Notes: generated by a model not told the origin, from the letters alone. Counted from the stretch's first letter, positions 15,049 through 24,876 are shown. The stretch is DNA of 64,000 nt from Scopulibacillus daqui (GCF_016908855.1 NZ_JAFBER010000010.1:1-64000), one strand, 5' to 3'. Program-made: numbers and translations.

Positions 15049-16419
15049 TTATGTTTTGCTGTTTTGTAAAAACGAGTGTTTATACCGTCTTTGAACAAAT
15101 ATCAACCGTATAAATAAACAGATTGCGCCTGCCGCTAAGCCTATGATCAAACCGATCCAATAACCGAACGGTTCCAATGGGGTGAAATTAGCTAAAATAT
15201 AACCTAATGGAAGGCCGATCACCCAATATGAAATCAGCGTCATAACCAGCGTGATATTGACATCCTTGTATCCTCTTAAAGTGCCTTGAATCGGTGCGCC
15301 GAACGCATCTGATAATTGGAAGAAAATCGCATAAATCACAAAGTGTTCAATCATGTGTCTAAGCGTTGCATCGGTTGAATAGAGTTTAGAGATTTGGCCA
15401 TTCAATAAATAGACAGAAATCGCAAAGATAATAGCCATAATAACAGCAATAATAATCCCGATATAGCTGTATAATCTGGCATCTTGGAACCTTTTTGCAC
15501 CGACTTCAAAGCCGACCGCAATGGTTAATGCCATTGATATACTTAAAGGAACCATATATAAGGCCGAAGCAAAATTCATTGCTGATTGGTGTGCAGCCAC
15601 GATAAGCGTACTAAAGTTGCTCATTAATAAAGTGACCGCAGAAAAAATGCTTGTTTCAAAGAAAACAGAGAAGCCGATAGGGACACCGATTTTTAACTGC
15701 TCTTTCCATGAGGCGAAAGAAATACGATATACTCGGTTAAATACCCGGTATTTTGCAAAAGGTTGCTTAAAAACAATAACAAATAATGCGATAAAAGTAA
15801 TGATCCAATAAGCAATCGCTGAAGCATAGCCGGCGCCGACGCCGCCCAGTCGCGGAAAGCCCATTTTTCCAAAGATCATGAAATAGTTAAATAGAATATT
15901 GATCGGAAGCGCGGCTAAAGTGATCATCATTGTTAATTTGGTTTGTCCATGTGCATCAATAAAACAGCGCAGCGCGTTATAAACAAACAATGGAATCATG
16001 CCCCACGCCAGCGCTTTAAGATATCTATAAGCGATGTCCTGCACATGCGGATCCAAGTTCATGGCGTTTAAAATAGGATGAATAACGCATCCTCCGATCA
16101 CAATAACAACAACGGCAATCACAAAAGCTAGATAAATCGCTTGAACTAAGGAAAAAGGGATCTGTTCTTTCTTATTAGCGCCGATCAGTTGAGAAATAAT
16201 GGGTGTCAGCGAAAGCAATATGCCGCTTAACCCTGTAAAAACCGGCGTCCAAAGGCTTGAGCCAATAGCTACTCCGGCCAAGTCATCCGCACTGGCATGC
16301 CCGGACATGACAGTGTCAAAGAAATTCATGGCATACATACCTAATTGGGTAATAAGAATAGGAATTAAAATGTAAATGAGCAGACGCACTTTTTTTCCAA
16401 TTGTATGGGTTTGGTACAT
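15049..16419 (-). CDS. MATE-family multidrug efflux protein (NorM-like)
   Basis: 456 residues and twelve predicted membrane segments. MATE landmarks: QLGMYAMNFFDTVMSGHASADDLAGVA near the N terminus (split here by position 20-45), and GLSGILLSLTPIISQLIGA. It should export cationic drugs by sodium or proton antiport. I place the start at ATG 16419 (MYQTHTIG), with AAAGG nine bases upstream; a further 34 in-frame codons upstream lack a ribosome binding site and family similarity. Confidence 0.9.
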   Translation of the reverse strand: MYQTHTIGKKVRLLIYILIPILITQLGMYAMNFFDTVMSGHASADDLAGVAIGSSLWTPVFTGLSGILLSLTPIISQLIGANKKEQIPFSLVQAIYLAFVIAVVVIVIGGCVIHPILNAMNLDPHVQDIAYRYLKALAWGMIPLFVYNALRCFIDAHGQTKLTMMITLAALPINILFNYFMIFGKMGFPRLGGVGAGYASAIAYWIITFIALFVIVFKQPFAKYRVFNRVYRISFASWKEQLKIGVPIGFSVFFETSIFSAVTLLMSNFSTLIVAAHQSAMNFASALYMVPLSISMALTIAVGFEVGAKRFQDARLYSYIGIIIAVIMAIIFAISVYLLNGQISKLYSTDATLRHMIEHFVIYAIFFQLSDAFGAPIQGTLRGYKDVNITLVMTLISYWVIGLPLGYILANFTPLEPFGYWIGLIIGLAAGAICLFIRLIFVQRRYKHSFLQNSKT

Positions 16420-16599
16420 ACACATCAGCCTTTCGCATAAAATCCAAAGGACAATCAGATGGATTATATCATAAAATTTCCTTCTAGGGAGCAGTGACGG
16501 CCCACATTTTACGGTTGTCAAATAAAGATATCAGCGTCAGATGAATAATTAATAAATGAGTGAAAAAGATAAAGGGAAAAAGTATTTACGGAGGCTGCC

Positions 16600-17436
16600 A
16601 TGAAATTCGGCTGTCACATCAGCATCAGAAACGGATATTTTGGCTGTGCCAAAAAAGCATTAAACATTGGCGCCCAAGCCTTTCAATATTTCCCTAAAAA
16701 TCCGCGCAGCTTAAAGATAAAAGTCTTTGACCGCCATGATGCAGAAAGCTGCGCTAAGTTCTGCGCCGAAAATCAGCTTGTTTCAATAGCACATACATCC
16801 TACCCTGCCAACTTGTCAAGTGATTATCCGAAATCAAAGCATGTTGTTGAATCGATATTAAATGATCTGGATATTTCCCAAGCGTGCGGGTCAATTGGAG
16901 TCGTCGTTCATTTTGGGACTTTTAAAGGAGAGGACCCGTTAGAAGGATATAAACGGATGATTGAGACGCTTAATCAAATATGTGAAAAATGGGATGGAGA
17001 CAGCTTGATATTATTAGAAAATAATGCAGGGAAGAGCGGACAGATGGGTACCACCATTGAGGAGCTGGCAAAGATTCGCCAATTGGTTGATTATCCAGAG
17101 CATATCGGTTTTTGTTTAGATACGTGTCATGCCTATGCAAGCGGATTATGGAACGGCGATAATTGGAACGAAGTTGTTAAGAAAGGAAAAACACTCGGCT
17201 ATTTTGAGCATCTTAAAGCTGTTCATTTGAATAATTCAATGTACAAAAGCGGGTCAAAGCGTGATCGGCATGCAAATATTAACAGCGGATATATAAAGGA
17301 AAAGCAAATAAAGGCATTTATGGAGTCCCCTGTCATCAAGCACCTCCCGATGATTCTGGAAACGCCGGCACAAGAGAACTATACCCATAAAGATGAAATA
17401 GCTTATTTAAAAGCACTTATTCATGATAATAGATGA
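16600..17436 (+). CDS. nfo: Endonuclease IV family AP endonuclease
   Basis: 278 residues. The TIM-barrel zinc-site motifs of the AP endonuclease 2 family are present: GCHISIRNGYF, VVHFGTFKGED, LLENNAGKSGQMGTT, GFCLDTCHAYASG, VHLNNSMYKSGSKRDRHANI and ILETPA. It cleaves DNA at abasic sites in base-excision repair. Monocistronic, with GGAGG upstream of the ATG. The paralogue type (Nfo or a spore-specific member) cannot be resolved. Confidence 0.92.
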   Translation: MKFGCHISIRNGYFGCAKKALNIGAQAFQYFPKNPRSLKIKVFDRHDAESCAKFCAENQLVSIAHTSYPANLSSDYPKSKHVVESILNDLDISQACGSIGVVVHFGTFKGEDPLEGYKRMIETLNQICEKWDGDSLILLENNAGKSGQMGTTIEELAKIRQLVDYPEHIGFCLDTCHAYASGLWNGDNWNEVVKKGKTLGYFEHLKAVHLNNSMYKSGSKRDRHANINSGYIKEKQIKAFMESPVIKHLPMILETPAQENYTHKDEIAYLKALIHDNR

Positions 17437-17574
17437 GCCTGGCTTTGCTGTTTTTAGTTAAGCGGGGTTTTTTGGTTTATGCGTTTTCTTTTATTAAAGA
17501 GGATTTTTGCATTTAACAGCGAACTAAACAGTCATACTATCAGAAGATATTAGGATTTTTTGGAGGTAAGGGCC

Positions 17575-18314
17575 ATGGGGGAAACTGGCAGACTGAAACC
17601 GATAGATGCCGCTCAACAATTTATAGATCAATATTTTGAGAATTGCCAAGGAGCTATTTTAGCCGGCAGTGTCATCCGAGGAGGAGGAACAGAAACGTCT
17701 GACCTCGATATCGTCGTTTTTGATCATAAACTACATTCATCCTACAGGGAATCATTGATTGCTTTTCATTGGCCTATAGAGTTTTTTGCCCATAACTTAA
17801 CTTCTTATCAGGACTTTTTTCAAAGTGATTATAAAAGGGCAAGGCCGTCATTGCCGAGAATGGTTTCGGAAGGGATCGTTTTAAAGGATGAAGGAGTCAT
17901 TGAACCGATCAGAAAGGAAGCAAGGAAATATTAGAGAAGGGGCCGGAGAAATGGTCTGCTCATACCATTAATTTTAAGCGGTATTCAATCACTGATGCGC
18001 TTGATGATTTGAAAGGCTGTACAAACAGAGCAGAAGCATTATTCATAGCCAATCAGCTAGCTGAACTTTTGAGCGAATTTGTTTTAAGAACAAACCAGCG
18101 GTGGATCGGCGCTTCAAAATGGATCGTCCGGTCGCTTAGAGCATATGACGAATCATTCGCTGACCAATTTGTTCAGGCTTTTGATAACTTTTACAGGACA
18201 GGTGATAAGGGATTAGTTGTGCAATTAGCTAATGACGTTTTAGCCCCGTATGGCGGTCGGTGTTTGAAGGTTTTTCAGCAGGGAAGGAGTGCGCTTCAAA
18301 ATAAACGCATTTAA
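17575..18314 (+). pseudogene. Nucleotidyltransferase-domain protein interrupted by a frameshift
   Basis: The first part (17575-17933) begins with a minimal nucleotidyltransferase fold: GSVIRGGGTETSDLDIVV holds the GS and DxD-type catalytic pattern. The frame closes with TAG at 17931-17933. The second part continues in another frame without a gap, from KEILEKGPEKWSAHTI to codon 18314. One extra A in GCAAGG near 17922 would join the two into one 246-residue protein. Start ATG 17575 has GGAGG 8 bases upstream. Similar proteins modify or resemble aminoglycoside nucleotidyltransferases, but substrate is unknown. A recent mutation or a base-calling error are both possible. Confidence 0.75.
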
Positions 18315-18380
18315 ATAAGCTCATGCCCTAAGATCATCCGTTCTGAAGCCCTTCTTTTAAAAATAAAGAGGAGGTCTTGC

Positions 18381-18914
18381 ATGAAAAAGATTATGGTGAT
18401 CGGTGTTTCTGCTGGTGTTGGGAAATCGACGTTTGCCAAAAAGCTCGGAGAAGCATTGAACATTAATGTATACCATTTGGATGCTTTGTATTGGAAACCT
18501 GGTTGGGTTGAAGCGGCCGCAGAAGAATTTGAAGCAGCGCAGCGGGCGATTATCAATCGTGATCAATGGATTATTGAGGGAAACTACAGCGGCACTTTTG
18601 ACATTCGATTCGACCGGGCGGATACCATTTTTTACTTAGAACTCCCGCTATATGTATGCTTATACCGGGTTTTCAAGCGTTGGCTGATGAATATAGGCAA
18701 GACACGCCCTGATATGGGTGAAGGTTGTAAAGAAAAATTAGATTGGCCCTTTCTTAAATTTATATGTACGACATACTATCCTCGAAAGAAAAAAATGGCT
18801 GAAAGATTGCAGGCTTTTCAAACGCCTGATTCTCAAAAGACCGTTTTTATATTGAAAAGCAAGCAAGAGATTCAATCTAATTTAGATCATTTTGTAAAGG
18901 AAGCCGTATATTAA
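18381..18914 (+). CDS. P-loop kinase-like protein (FlaR / adenylate kinase-like)
   Basis: 177 residues with a Walker A GVSAGVGKSTFAKKLG at the N terminus, the HLDALYWKPGW segment and WIIEGNYSGTFDIRFDRADT. These define the 'DNA topology modulation protein FlaR-like' group of the adenylate kinase superfamily, whose real substrate is not established. GAGGAGG precedes the ATG. It begins 66 bases after the frameshifted nucleotidyltransferase. Confidence 0.8.
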   Translation: MKKIMVIGVSAGVGKSTFAKKLGEALNINVYHLDALYWKPGWVEAAAEEFEAAQRAIINRDQWIIEGNYSGTFDIRFDRADTIFYLELPLYVCLYRVFKRWLMNIGKTRPDMGEGCKEKLDWPFLKFICTTYYPRKKKMAERLQAFQTPDSQKTVFILKSKQEIQSNLDHFVKEAVY

Positions 18915-19009
18915 GCTGAAATTTTGAAATGAAATTGGAGCCCTGTCAGATGAAATGATGGGATTTTATTTGTTGGTTACGAAAAAACTTCAATTATGAT
19001 GAGGGTACA

Positions 19010-19257
19010 ATGCATATTCCGGAGTATTTAAAGGAAGACAAAGATTTGTTAGCATGCTGGCTAAAAAGGTCTAAAAATTGCTAAGATGGAAAATGCTATT
19101 GAAAGCCTAAAAGATTACCGAATACAAAGGAATCCTGGAAAAGCTGCCTCGGAATATGAAGGAGCTCGTTATAAAGGGTCTATATATCAATAAGGCTGAT
19201 TTGTTCTGCAAAGATAACCGTCAATCCGTTAAAAAGGAATTTAGTATAAGGGTATAG
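19010..19257 (+). pseudogene. Remnant of a small protein gene, multiply frameshifted
   Basis: An ATG at 19010 begins HIPEYLKEDKDLLACWLKRSKN and then stops. Further segments in shifting frames look like one gene: ENAIESLKDYR followed by ILEKLPRNMKELVIKGLY and INKADLFCKDNRQSVKKEF, ending at TAG 19255-19257. At least two frameshifts are needed to join them. The helical, lysine-rich text suggests a small DNA-binding or regulatory protein but I do not recognise the family. Confidence 0.4.
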
Positions 19258-19310
19258 AATGATATAAAAGAGATTAAACTGCTTTCATAACAATAAAAAG
19301 AGGTGGCACG

Positions 19311-19733
19311 ATGATTTTAGACATATACCCGTATCTAGTGTTTGACGGTAAAGGCCAGGAAGCTGTTAAATTTTATGAAGATGCGCTGGATGCAAAAATT
19401 CTCGAGGTTAAAACATTTGGTGATATGCCTGATAATCCCGATTTTCCTGTACCTGAAGAAGCGAAAAACCGTGTGCTGAATGCCCATCTAAAAGTTGGCG
19501 GCACAGATCTGATGCTTTCCGATACATTTCCCGGCAAGCCGTATCAACTAGGTTCCCAAGTAACGATAGCTGTCACTATCAAGGATGCAGAAAAATCCAA
19601 AGAGGTATTCAATAAACTGCAGCAAGGCGGTCAAGTTCATATGCCGCTTCAAGAAACTTTTTGGAGCCCGTCTTACGGACAAGTGACAGATCAATTCGGT
19701 GTCACTTGGCAAATATCAACGGTTGCTGAATAA
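19311..19733 (+). CDS. VOC-superfamily protein (PhnB/YjdN-like)
   Basis: 140 residues. The PhnB-like vicinal-oxygen-chelate fold is shown by PYLVFDGKGQEAVKFYEDALDA, then LKVGGTDLMLSDTFPG and the C-terminal WSPSYGQVTDQFGVTWQI. Members of this group lack a proven common substrate; annotations as 3-demethylubiquinone methyltransferase are misleading. GAGGTGG precedes the ATG and a strong hairpin follows. Confidence 0.88.
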   Translation: MILDIYPYLVFDGKGQEAVKFYEDALDAKILEVKTFGDMPDNPDFPVPEEAKNRVLNAHLKVGGTDLMLSDTFPGKPYQLGSQVTIAVTIKDAEKSKEVFNKLQQGGQVHMPLQETFWSPSYGQVTDQFGVTWQISTVAE

Positions 19734-19742
19734 AAGCTAAAA

Positions 19743-19788
19743 GAAATAATCCCCCTGTGTGCTTCGGCGTGCACAGGGAATTATTTCT
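19743..19788. terminator. Long hairpin terminator
   Basis: GAAATAAT and a CCCTGTG block pair with CACAGGG and ATTATTTC around a TTCG loop, 18 bp in all with a few mismatches. It serves the VOC gene and could also serve the opposing gene at 19857. Confidence 0.75.
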
Positions 19789-19856
19789 CTTAAGAAGTTT
19801 ATGGCCGATATCTTTAAAGCCATGTATCAATCACTTTTTCCAATGTTCTTTAAACA

Positions 19857-20069
19857 TTAGTGTTTGATTTCGTTGCTTTTAGCCCAATCTGAATATAAAC
19901 CGCTTCCATTGCAGCTCGGACAATCCAATGGTGCAGAGAATTCATAATTGAATAATGTTGTGAACCCTTTACCGTTACAATCCGGGCACCGGCCTAAAGC
20001 ACGCATTTTAGAAACATGCTTTCCATGCCTTTCCGATTTCCAGTTTGAAATAGCATTAAAAAGCCCCAT
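19857..20069 (-). CDS. Small zinc-ribbon-like protein with DnaJ-type CxxCxGxG repeats
   Basis: 70 residues. Two motifs CPDCNGKG and CPSCNGSG lie 23 residues apart and would bind one zinc ion, like the cysteine-rich domain of DnaJ. The N terminus is basic. GAGGTGAG lies six bases before the ATG at 20069. Probably an expressed small protein with a structural zinc site; function unknown. Confidence 0.7.
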   Translation of the reverse strand: MGLFNAISNWKSERHGKHVSKMRALGRCPDCNGKGFTTLFNYEFSAPLDCPSCNGSGLYSDWAKSNEIKH

Positions 20070-20249
20070 GTTATCTCACCTCTATGATCGAATCAGTTAT
20101 GCTTATTGTTCGTTATTTCTTATTTTTTTATACTTCCAAAAGGCTTTTCTATCATTTGAGTGAAAGCAATGTCTATTGTGCGTTTGCTTTAAGATACAGA
20201 ACGGATGGATTTGCAAATGGGATGAGGCTGTTTGATGAAAATTGCAGCT

Positions 20250-20675
20250 TCAATGGTTTTTATTCGTTTTCTTTCGTTCTTTTAAATGGTGATCAATGAT
20301 GTCAACGTGTATAGCTGCCCATGCTTTTTCCCGATAATGGATAATCACGCTGACAGTTGTAATAACGGTATACAAAATTAAGAACGACAATATGTATAAG
20401 TAACTTTTCATTAAAAAGTTTTGCAGCTGTTTGGACAGAAGAAATCCTAACCAAGGCAGAGCAGAGATCAAGATTGGGATGATGCCGTTGCCGTCTTTTT
20501 CTTTAAGCATGCGATAGCGGATCATGGTTAAGTCGGCATCACTTAATTGGTCATAAAATTGATCGATGGAATGAATTTCCTTGATCTCTGGAAGCTGAAA
20601 AATTTCTTTGTCGTTTTTAACAGCCTTTTTTAATTTGAGGTAAAACTTATGAGCATCTCCGCGAAAAGTTATCAT
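20250..20675 (-). CDS. Uncharacterised two-helix membrane protein
   Basis: 141 residues. A charged N-terminal half (residues 1-65) is followed by two hydrophobic spans, about ILISALPWLGFLL and LYILSFLILYTVITTVSVII, and a basic histidine-rich tail. I do not recognise the family. The ribosome binding site is weak (AGCGG), so start and expression are uncertain. Confidence 0.5.
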   Translation of the reverse strand: MITFRGDAHKFYLKLKKAVKNDKEIFQLPEIKEIHSIDQFYDQLSDADLTMIRYRMLKEKDGNGIIPILISALPWLGFLLSKQLQNFLMKSYLYILSFLILYTVITTVSVIIHYREKAWAAIHVDIIDHHLKERKKTNKNH

Positions 20676-20766
20676 GCTGTTTCAACCGCTTTCTTTAAAC
20701 ATTCTATTCTTAAGTTCTCCAAACACAAAGATTTTAACAGTCATAAATGGAGGAGGAGAGTGATGT

Positions 20767-21528
20767 ATGGAGCGGATCTCCTTCAAAAATTCCAGAAATA
20801 AGACGCTGATAGGGAACTTGTATCATTCGGCATCCCAAGCCATAATCATTATGGTACATGGCTTTACATCAGATAAGTTTTCAAAAGGCAGGTTTCAAAT
20901 ATTGGCGGAAGCCTTTAATCAAGCGGGGATTGCTGTTTTAACTTTCGATTTAAGCGGGTGCGGTGAAAGCGATGATGACAGTTTAACTGTAGACAAGGAA
21001 GTTGATGACTTAAATTCAGCCATCGGTTTTGTTTTATCAAGAGGGTATCAAAAGATAGCACTTTACGGCCACAGCCTTGGCAGCTTAATCTGTTTAAAGA
21101 GCTGGACGCCAATAATAGTGACTATGGTTCTTTCTGGGGCTTTGACTGATGCAATGACATATCAATGGGATGAGTATTTTTCAAGAGAACAAATGAAGGA
21201 ATTGAAAGAGAGAGGATATATAACCATTGAAAGAGTGAATAGTCTTAGAACAACCGTTATTGTATATAAGCAAATGCTCAAAGATTTTGAAGAAATTAAT
21301 CAGAAACAGTTATTGGAACAAGTCCATTGTCCTGTCTTAATTATTCATGGCAACGCGATAAATGATAAAGAAGAATGTCTGCTTTTACAAAAATCAAAAA
21401 AGGGCATGAAATATCTTCCGAAAGGTTCGGAACTAGAGGTTATTGACGGCGCTGATCATCGGTTTTTAGAACATTTGGATACGCTTAAAGAACTTGCGAA
21501 AAACTGGTATATCAAACATATCTTTTAA
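20767..21528 (+). CDS. Alpha/beta hydrolase
   Basis: 253 residues with the nucleophile elbow GHSLGS, the oxyanion-region MVHGFTSDKFSKGRF, a putative catalytic aspartate or asparagine in LIIHGNAINDKEE and the catalytic histidine in GADHRFLEH. It resembles small esterases of the serine aminopeptidase/cinnamoyl esterase group. GGAGGAG precedes the ATG. Substrate unknown. Confidence 0.85.
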   Translation: MERISFKNSRNKTLIGNLYHSASQAIIIMVHGFTSDKFSKGRFQILAEAFNQAGIAVLTFDLSGCGESDDDSLTVDKEVDDLNSAIGFVLSRGYQKIALYGHSLGSLICLKSWTPIIVTMVLSGALTDAMTYQWDEYFSREQMKELKERGYITIERVNSLRTTVIVYKQMLKDFEEINQKQLLEQVHCPVLIIHGNAINDKEECLLLQKSKKGMKYLPKGSELEVIDGADHRFLEHLDTLKELAKNWYIKHIF

Positions 21529-22009
21529 ATGAACAGACTCCACAAGAACATTCGTTCCTATTCCGTGCTGTATGAAAGAAACCTGAGAAAGTTTTGCGCT
21601 TAAGCTGTATCGAACCCGCTGTGATTTGATTTTCCGCTTGAAATACGCTGCAAATCAAGAAGTAAAAGGAGCCGGGCAAATTGGGATTGACATTGGAAGG
21701 TATTTAAAAAAATGACGATATATCTATAGGCGGCAATGAATGAAGAGATACTTGCGTTTACGCAAAGACCAAGAGATAAGACTTCCTTTTTATCAACTCC
21801 TGACAGAATACGTCCTTCTTCAAACCGTAACAATACGATAGCGAGTGAAGGTTAAGGAGAGGAACGGCTATACGAAAAAACAGGTTTTCAAGATAAAGGA
21901 AAGAAAAGAGTTGGTCCAAAAGGCAGGCAATATAGTTTGCATTATTCGCTGGTTCGCTCATAAAAATTTTAAAACAAATAAACAATGATGATAGAGAGGG
22001 CGGGAAGAT
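21529..22009. other. Intergenic region with a decayed gene
   Basis: No intact gene across 481 bases. The only recognisable piece is the acetyltransferase C terminus at 21856-21963. Upstream of it every frame is broken, as expected for an old pseudogene. Confidence 0.6.
21856..21963 (+). pseudogene. C-terminal remnant of a GNAT acetyltransferase
   Basis: The frame reads ERLYEKTGFQDKGKK and then QYSLHYSLVRS before TAA. The RLYEKTGF box is the classic C-terminal acetyl-CoA fold motif of GNAT enzymes. No start or N-terminal domain is left. Confidence 0.65.
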
Positions 22010-22606
22010 ATGAGGAAAAAAATATATCTCATTAGACACTGTAAGGCAGAAGGACAGCCGCCTGATGCACCGTTAACAAAAGAAGGGCATCTGGACGCTG
22101 AACGTCTTGGGCAATATTTAAGCCGGGAAACTGTCGACGGTATATACAGCAGTCCCTTTTTAAGAGCGCGGCAAACCATTTTGCCGTTATCCAAACAATT
22201 AAATATGTCTGTCCATACTGACCGCCGTTTATCAGAAAAAGTGTTAAGCACCCGTGATTTGCCGGATTGGTATGAACAATTAAGACGATCGTTTGCTGAT
22301 ATGTCCCTTAAATTAGAAGGCGGAGAATCTTCACAGGAGGCAACAGCAAGAGCCATAGATTGCATAGATGATATTTTAAAAATGGATGGAAAGACATATG
22401 TTGTTGTCACGCATGGCTGTCTAATGGCCTTGATGCTAAAACATTATGATTCAAACTTTGGTTTTAAAGAGTGGGAAGGTCTTGCAAATCCTGACATCTT
22501 TCAATTGCATTTTGAAGATGCTATTGCGACAAAGATAACCCGGGTTTGGAATAAAGACCTTTTATTTTTAGAGCATCAAGATGGAATACCAGATATTTTA
22601 AGCTGA
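22010..22606 (+). CDS. Histidine phosphatase family protein
   Basis: 198 residues. The RHG motif appears as LIRHCKAEG, with SSPFLRARQTILPL and the second histidine in VVVTHGCLMALML. These belong to the phosphoglycerate mutase-like branch 1 phosphatases, and the glutamate in GGESSQEA is at the expected acid position. The last 31 bases overlap the end of the opposing protease-like gene. Confidence 0.9.
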   Translation: MRKKIYLIRHCKAEGQPPDAPLTKEGHLDAERLGQYLSRETVDGIYSSPFLRARQTILPLSKQLNMSVHTDRRLSEKVLSTRDLPDWYEQLRRSFADMSLKLEGGESSQEATARAIDCIDDILKMDGKTYVVVTHGCLMALMLKHYDSNFGFKEWEGLANPDIFQLHFEDAIATKITRVWNKDLLFLEHQDGIPDILS

Positions 22607-22968
22607 CGGAAATCAATAACCATACCGATTTTCATAATAATATCATTGCCTATAATACCGTCAAATCCATAAATGCTTTTAATTGGGCCTAACTGCAGTT
22701 TTAACTCTTTAAATTCATGCATATTGATAAAGATTGAGGGGATTGTCTGCTCATAGCACCATTCGCTTTGGCCGCCGATGCCATACATTCTGACAGCCTG
22801 TCCTGCTGTATAATCCAATGGCAAGCCGATTTTCTTCAATTCGTCTGTATCGAAAACAGATGCTGCGCATCCTGTATCAAGAAGGACATTGCTTAATAGG
22901 GTTGACTGATGTCCGATCCGTATTTTTAATGCAACGATTGGCAGTCCGTCTTTTATGATAATGTTCAC
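22576..22968 (-). CDS. Retropepsin-like aspartic protease domain protein
   Basis: 130 residues from GTG 22968, which has GAGGTG six bases upstream; longer frames upstream lack a ribosome binding site. The active-site motif is LLDTGCAASVFD (DTG), followed by YGIGGQSEW for a flap-like loop and GFDGIIGNDIIMKIGMVIDF for the second half. This is a single-lobe retropepsin-like fold, expected to act as a homodimer. Small bacterial members of this family have largely unknown targets. Confidence 0.78.
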   Translation of the reverse strand: MNIIIKDGLPIVALKIRIGHQSTLLSNVLLDTGCAASVFDTDELKKIGLPLDYTAGQAVRMYGIGGQSEWCYEQTIPSIFINMHEFKELKLQLGPIKSIYGFDGIIGNDIIMKIGMVIDFRQLKISGIPS

Positions 22969-23206
22969 CGGCAACACCTCTAAAATTGGTTTTCTCTCTT
23001 CATTTTGGTTGTGTTTTCCGAAAGATAAACGCTGTTGTGTAAAAATGTATGATGAATAAAAGTTAACTAGAACAGGATTTGCGCATCTCTGAGATGAATT
23101 ACGAAAAGCTGAATGAAGTGTGAAAAATAGAGGATTTAACAAACTGTAAAGAGAAAAGAATATAGATTAGATAGATAAACGGCAACGATGAAGGGGGAGA
23201 CAGATA

Positions 23207-23815
23207 ATGAAAAACTCTGCGCTATTAATTATTGATGTTCAAGAAGCCATGTTTTCAAAGGAAACCCCTGTACATAATGGCGATGAATGTCTTAAAAAAA
23301 TAATCCGGCTTGCTGATAAGGCACGCCGTAAAGGGATACCGATTATCTATATTCAACATCAAAGTGATGAAGATAATGATCCTCTTCAAAAAGGTTCTCC
23401 GGGCTGGGAGATTCACTCTTCCGTTAATCCTCAGAAAGAAGATTGGATTATTGCAAAAGATACACCAAATGCTTTTCATAAAACCGGATTAAACTCAGAA
23501 TTGAAAAAGATGGGCGTTGCTCATTTAGTGGTATGCGGCATTCAAACGGAAATGTGCGTAGATACGACTTGCCGAAGCGCTTACAGTTTGGGTTATGATG
23601 TCATACTCGTAAAAGATGCGCATACAACATGGGATTCTCCGCATCTCAATGCCATGCAAATTATTGAGCATCATAACCGTGTTTTGTCGCGCTGTTTTGT
23701 GAAACTTAAAAATGCAGATGACATTGACTTCGATTTTTCTGATTCAGATTCTGAAATAAATAATAAAGTGACCGGGCGACAGGAAGACAATGAATCTGGG
23801 AGAGTGGGGCAATGA
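23207..23815 (+). CDS. Isochorismatase-family cysteine hydrolase
   Basis: 202 residues. The catalytic triad of the family is visible: Asp10 in LLIIDVQEAMF, Lys in IIAKDTPNAF and Cys in VCGIQTEMCVDTT. Relatives include nicotinamidases and peroxyureidoacrylate amidohydrolases; the substrate here is unknown. GAAGGGGGAG precedes the ATG. The stop overlaps the start of the next gene (ATGA), which indicates co-translation. Confidence 0.92.
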   Translation: MKNSALLIIDVQEAMFSKETPVHNGDECLKKIIRLADKARRKGIPIIYIQHQSDEDNDPLQKGSPGWEIHSSVNPQKEDWIIAKDTPNAFHKTGLNSELKKMGVAHLVVCGIQTEMCVDTTCRSAYSLGYDVILVKDAHTTWDSPHLNAMQIIEHHNRVLSRCFVKLKNADDIDFDFSDSDSEINNKVTGRQEDNESGRVGQ

Positions 23816-24672
23816 AACTGCAAACATTCACAACTGCTCATGAATGTTTGTCAAAAGTTGAATCTTTTTTATTGAAAAATGAGGCGGTTAACAATTTACC
23901 CCTTGGCATTTTGTATTCGTTAACGAATGCCAAATCATCTTACAAACCTCAGATCGATCCATTTTTTGCGGCAGTTGAGGAAGAGGACATTGTTCTGGTT
24001 ATGATGATAACATCCCCGCACCGTCTTATTGTATGCGGCGAAAAGACGCACCCGCGGTTGGCAAGCGCCCTGCAATTGAGCGTTAGGCATCTGACAAATA
24101 AGAATGTGAAAGTGACAAGCATCATCGGAATAAAGGACATTGCTTCTCAATTTGCGGAAATTTGGTCCAGGAAAAGCGGCTGTTCTTGTATTGTAATGAT
24201 GGATCAAAGCATTTATCGTCTTCGTCATGTTAATCCCATCAAATATAGTTCCGGAAGATTCCGGGTGGCGACACAAGAAGACTGTTCCTTAATTGCCCAA
24301 TGGATGTTAGCGTTTTCGGAGTCCTTATCAGAAAGGCTGAAACCGGAAGATGCTCAACGAATGAGTGAAAACGCCATTCGTAAATCAACCATTTTTCTTT
24401 GGGATAACAATGGTCCGGTGTCGATGGCTAACAAGACAAGACCAACAAAAAATGGGGCAGTGGTCAATTTTGTCTATACACCGCCCGAATATCAAAGGAA
24501 GGGGTATGCCACTTCGTGCGTTGCATCATTGAGTCAACATCTGCTTGACAGCGGTTACCAATTTTGCACCTTGTATACAGACTTATCCAATCCGATCTCT
24601 AATCGTATTTATATGAACATCGGCTATCAACCGATAGAGGATTCGATTGTTTATCAAATTGCAGACAATTAA
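23812..24672 (+). CDS. GNAT-family N-acetyltransferase
   Basis: 286 residues. The C-terminal half is a GNAT domain: VVNFVYTPPEYQRKGYATSCVASLSQH carries the acetyl-CoA pyrophosphate loop QRKGYA, then YTDLSNPISNRIYMNIGYQPI. The N-terminal half (1-140) is an extra domain seen in two-domain GNATs. Overlaps the isochorismatase-like gene by four bases and ends before a terminator. Confidence 0.87.
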   Translation: MKLQTFTTAHECLSKVESFLLKNEAVNNLPLGILYSLTNAKSSYKPQIDPFFAAVEEEDIVLVMMITSPHRLIVCGEKTHPRLASALQLSVRHLTNKNVKVTSIIGIKDIASQFAEIWSRKSGCSCIVMMDQSIYRLRHVNPIKYSSGRFRVATQEDCSLIAQWMLAFSESLSERLKPEDAQRMSENAIRKSTIFLWDNNGPVSMANKTRPTKNGAVVNFVYTPPEYQRKGYATSCVASLSQHLLDSGYQFCTLYTDLSNPISNRIYMNIGYQPIEDSIVYQIADN

Positions 24673-24690
24673 TATAATACAAAATCATGC

Positions 24691-24730
24691 TAAGCCCCAA
24701 CTTTTATAGTGGGGCTTAACAATTTGTTTT
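24691..24730 (+). terminator. Terminator after the acetyltransferase
   Basis: Perfect stem TAAGCCCCAACT / AGTGGGGCTTA with a short TTTTAT loop (24691-24718) followed by a T-rich tail. Confidence 0.85.
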
Positions 24731-24876
24731 TAATCATTTAATCTATAAGTATAGAATATGCAGTTTTTGTCATCAGAGGTGCTGCTTTTATAAATCATTA
24801 TTAAAGATATATGAATGTTTAAAAGCTGTCATTTTTAGATCAATCAAGAAAATGAATAGAGGGGAGGGGCACGGAT

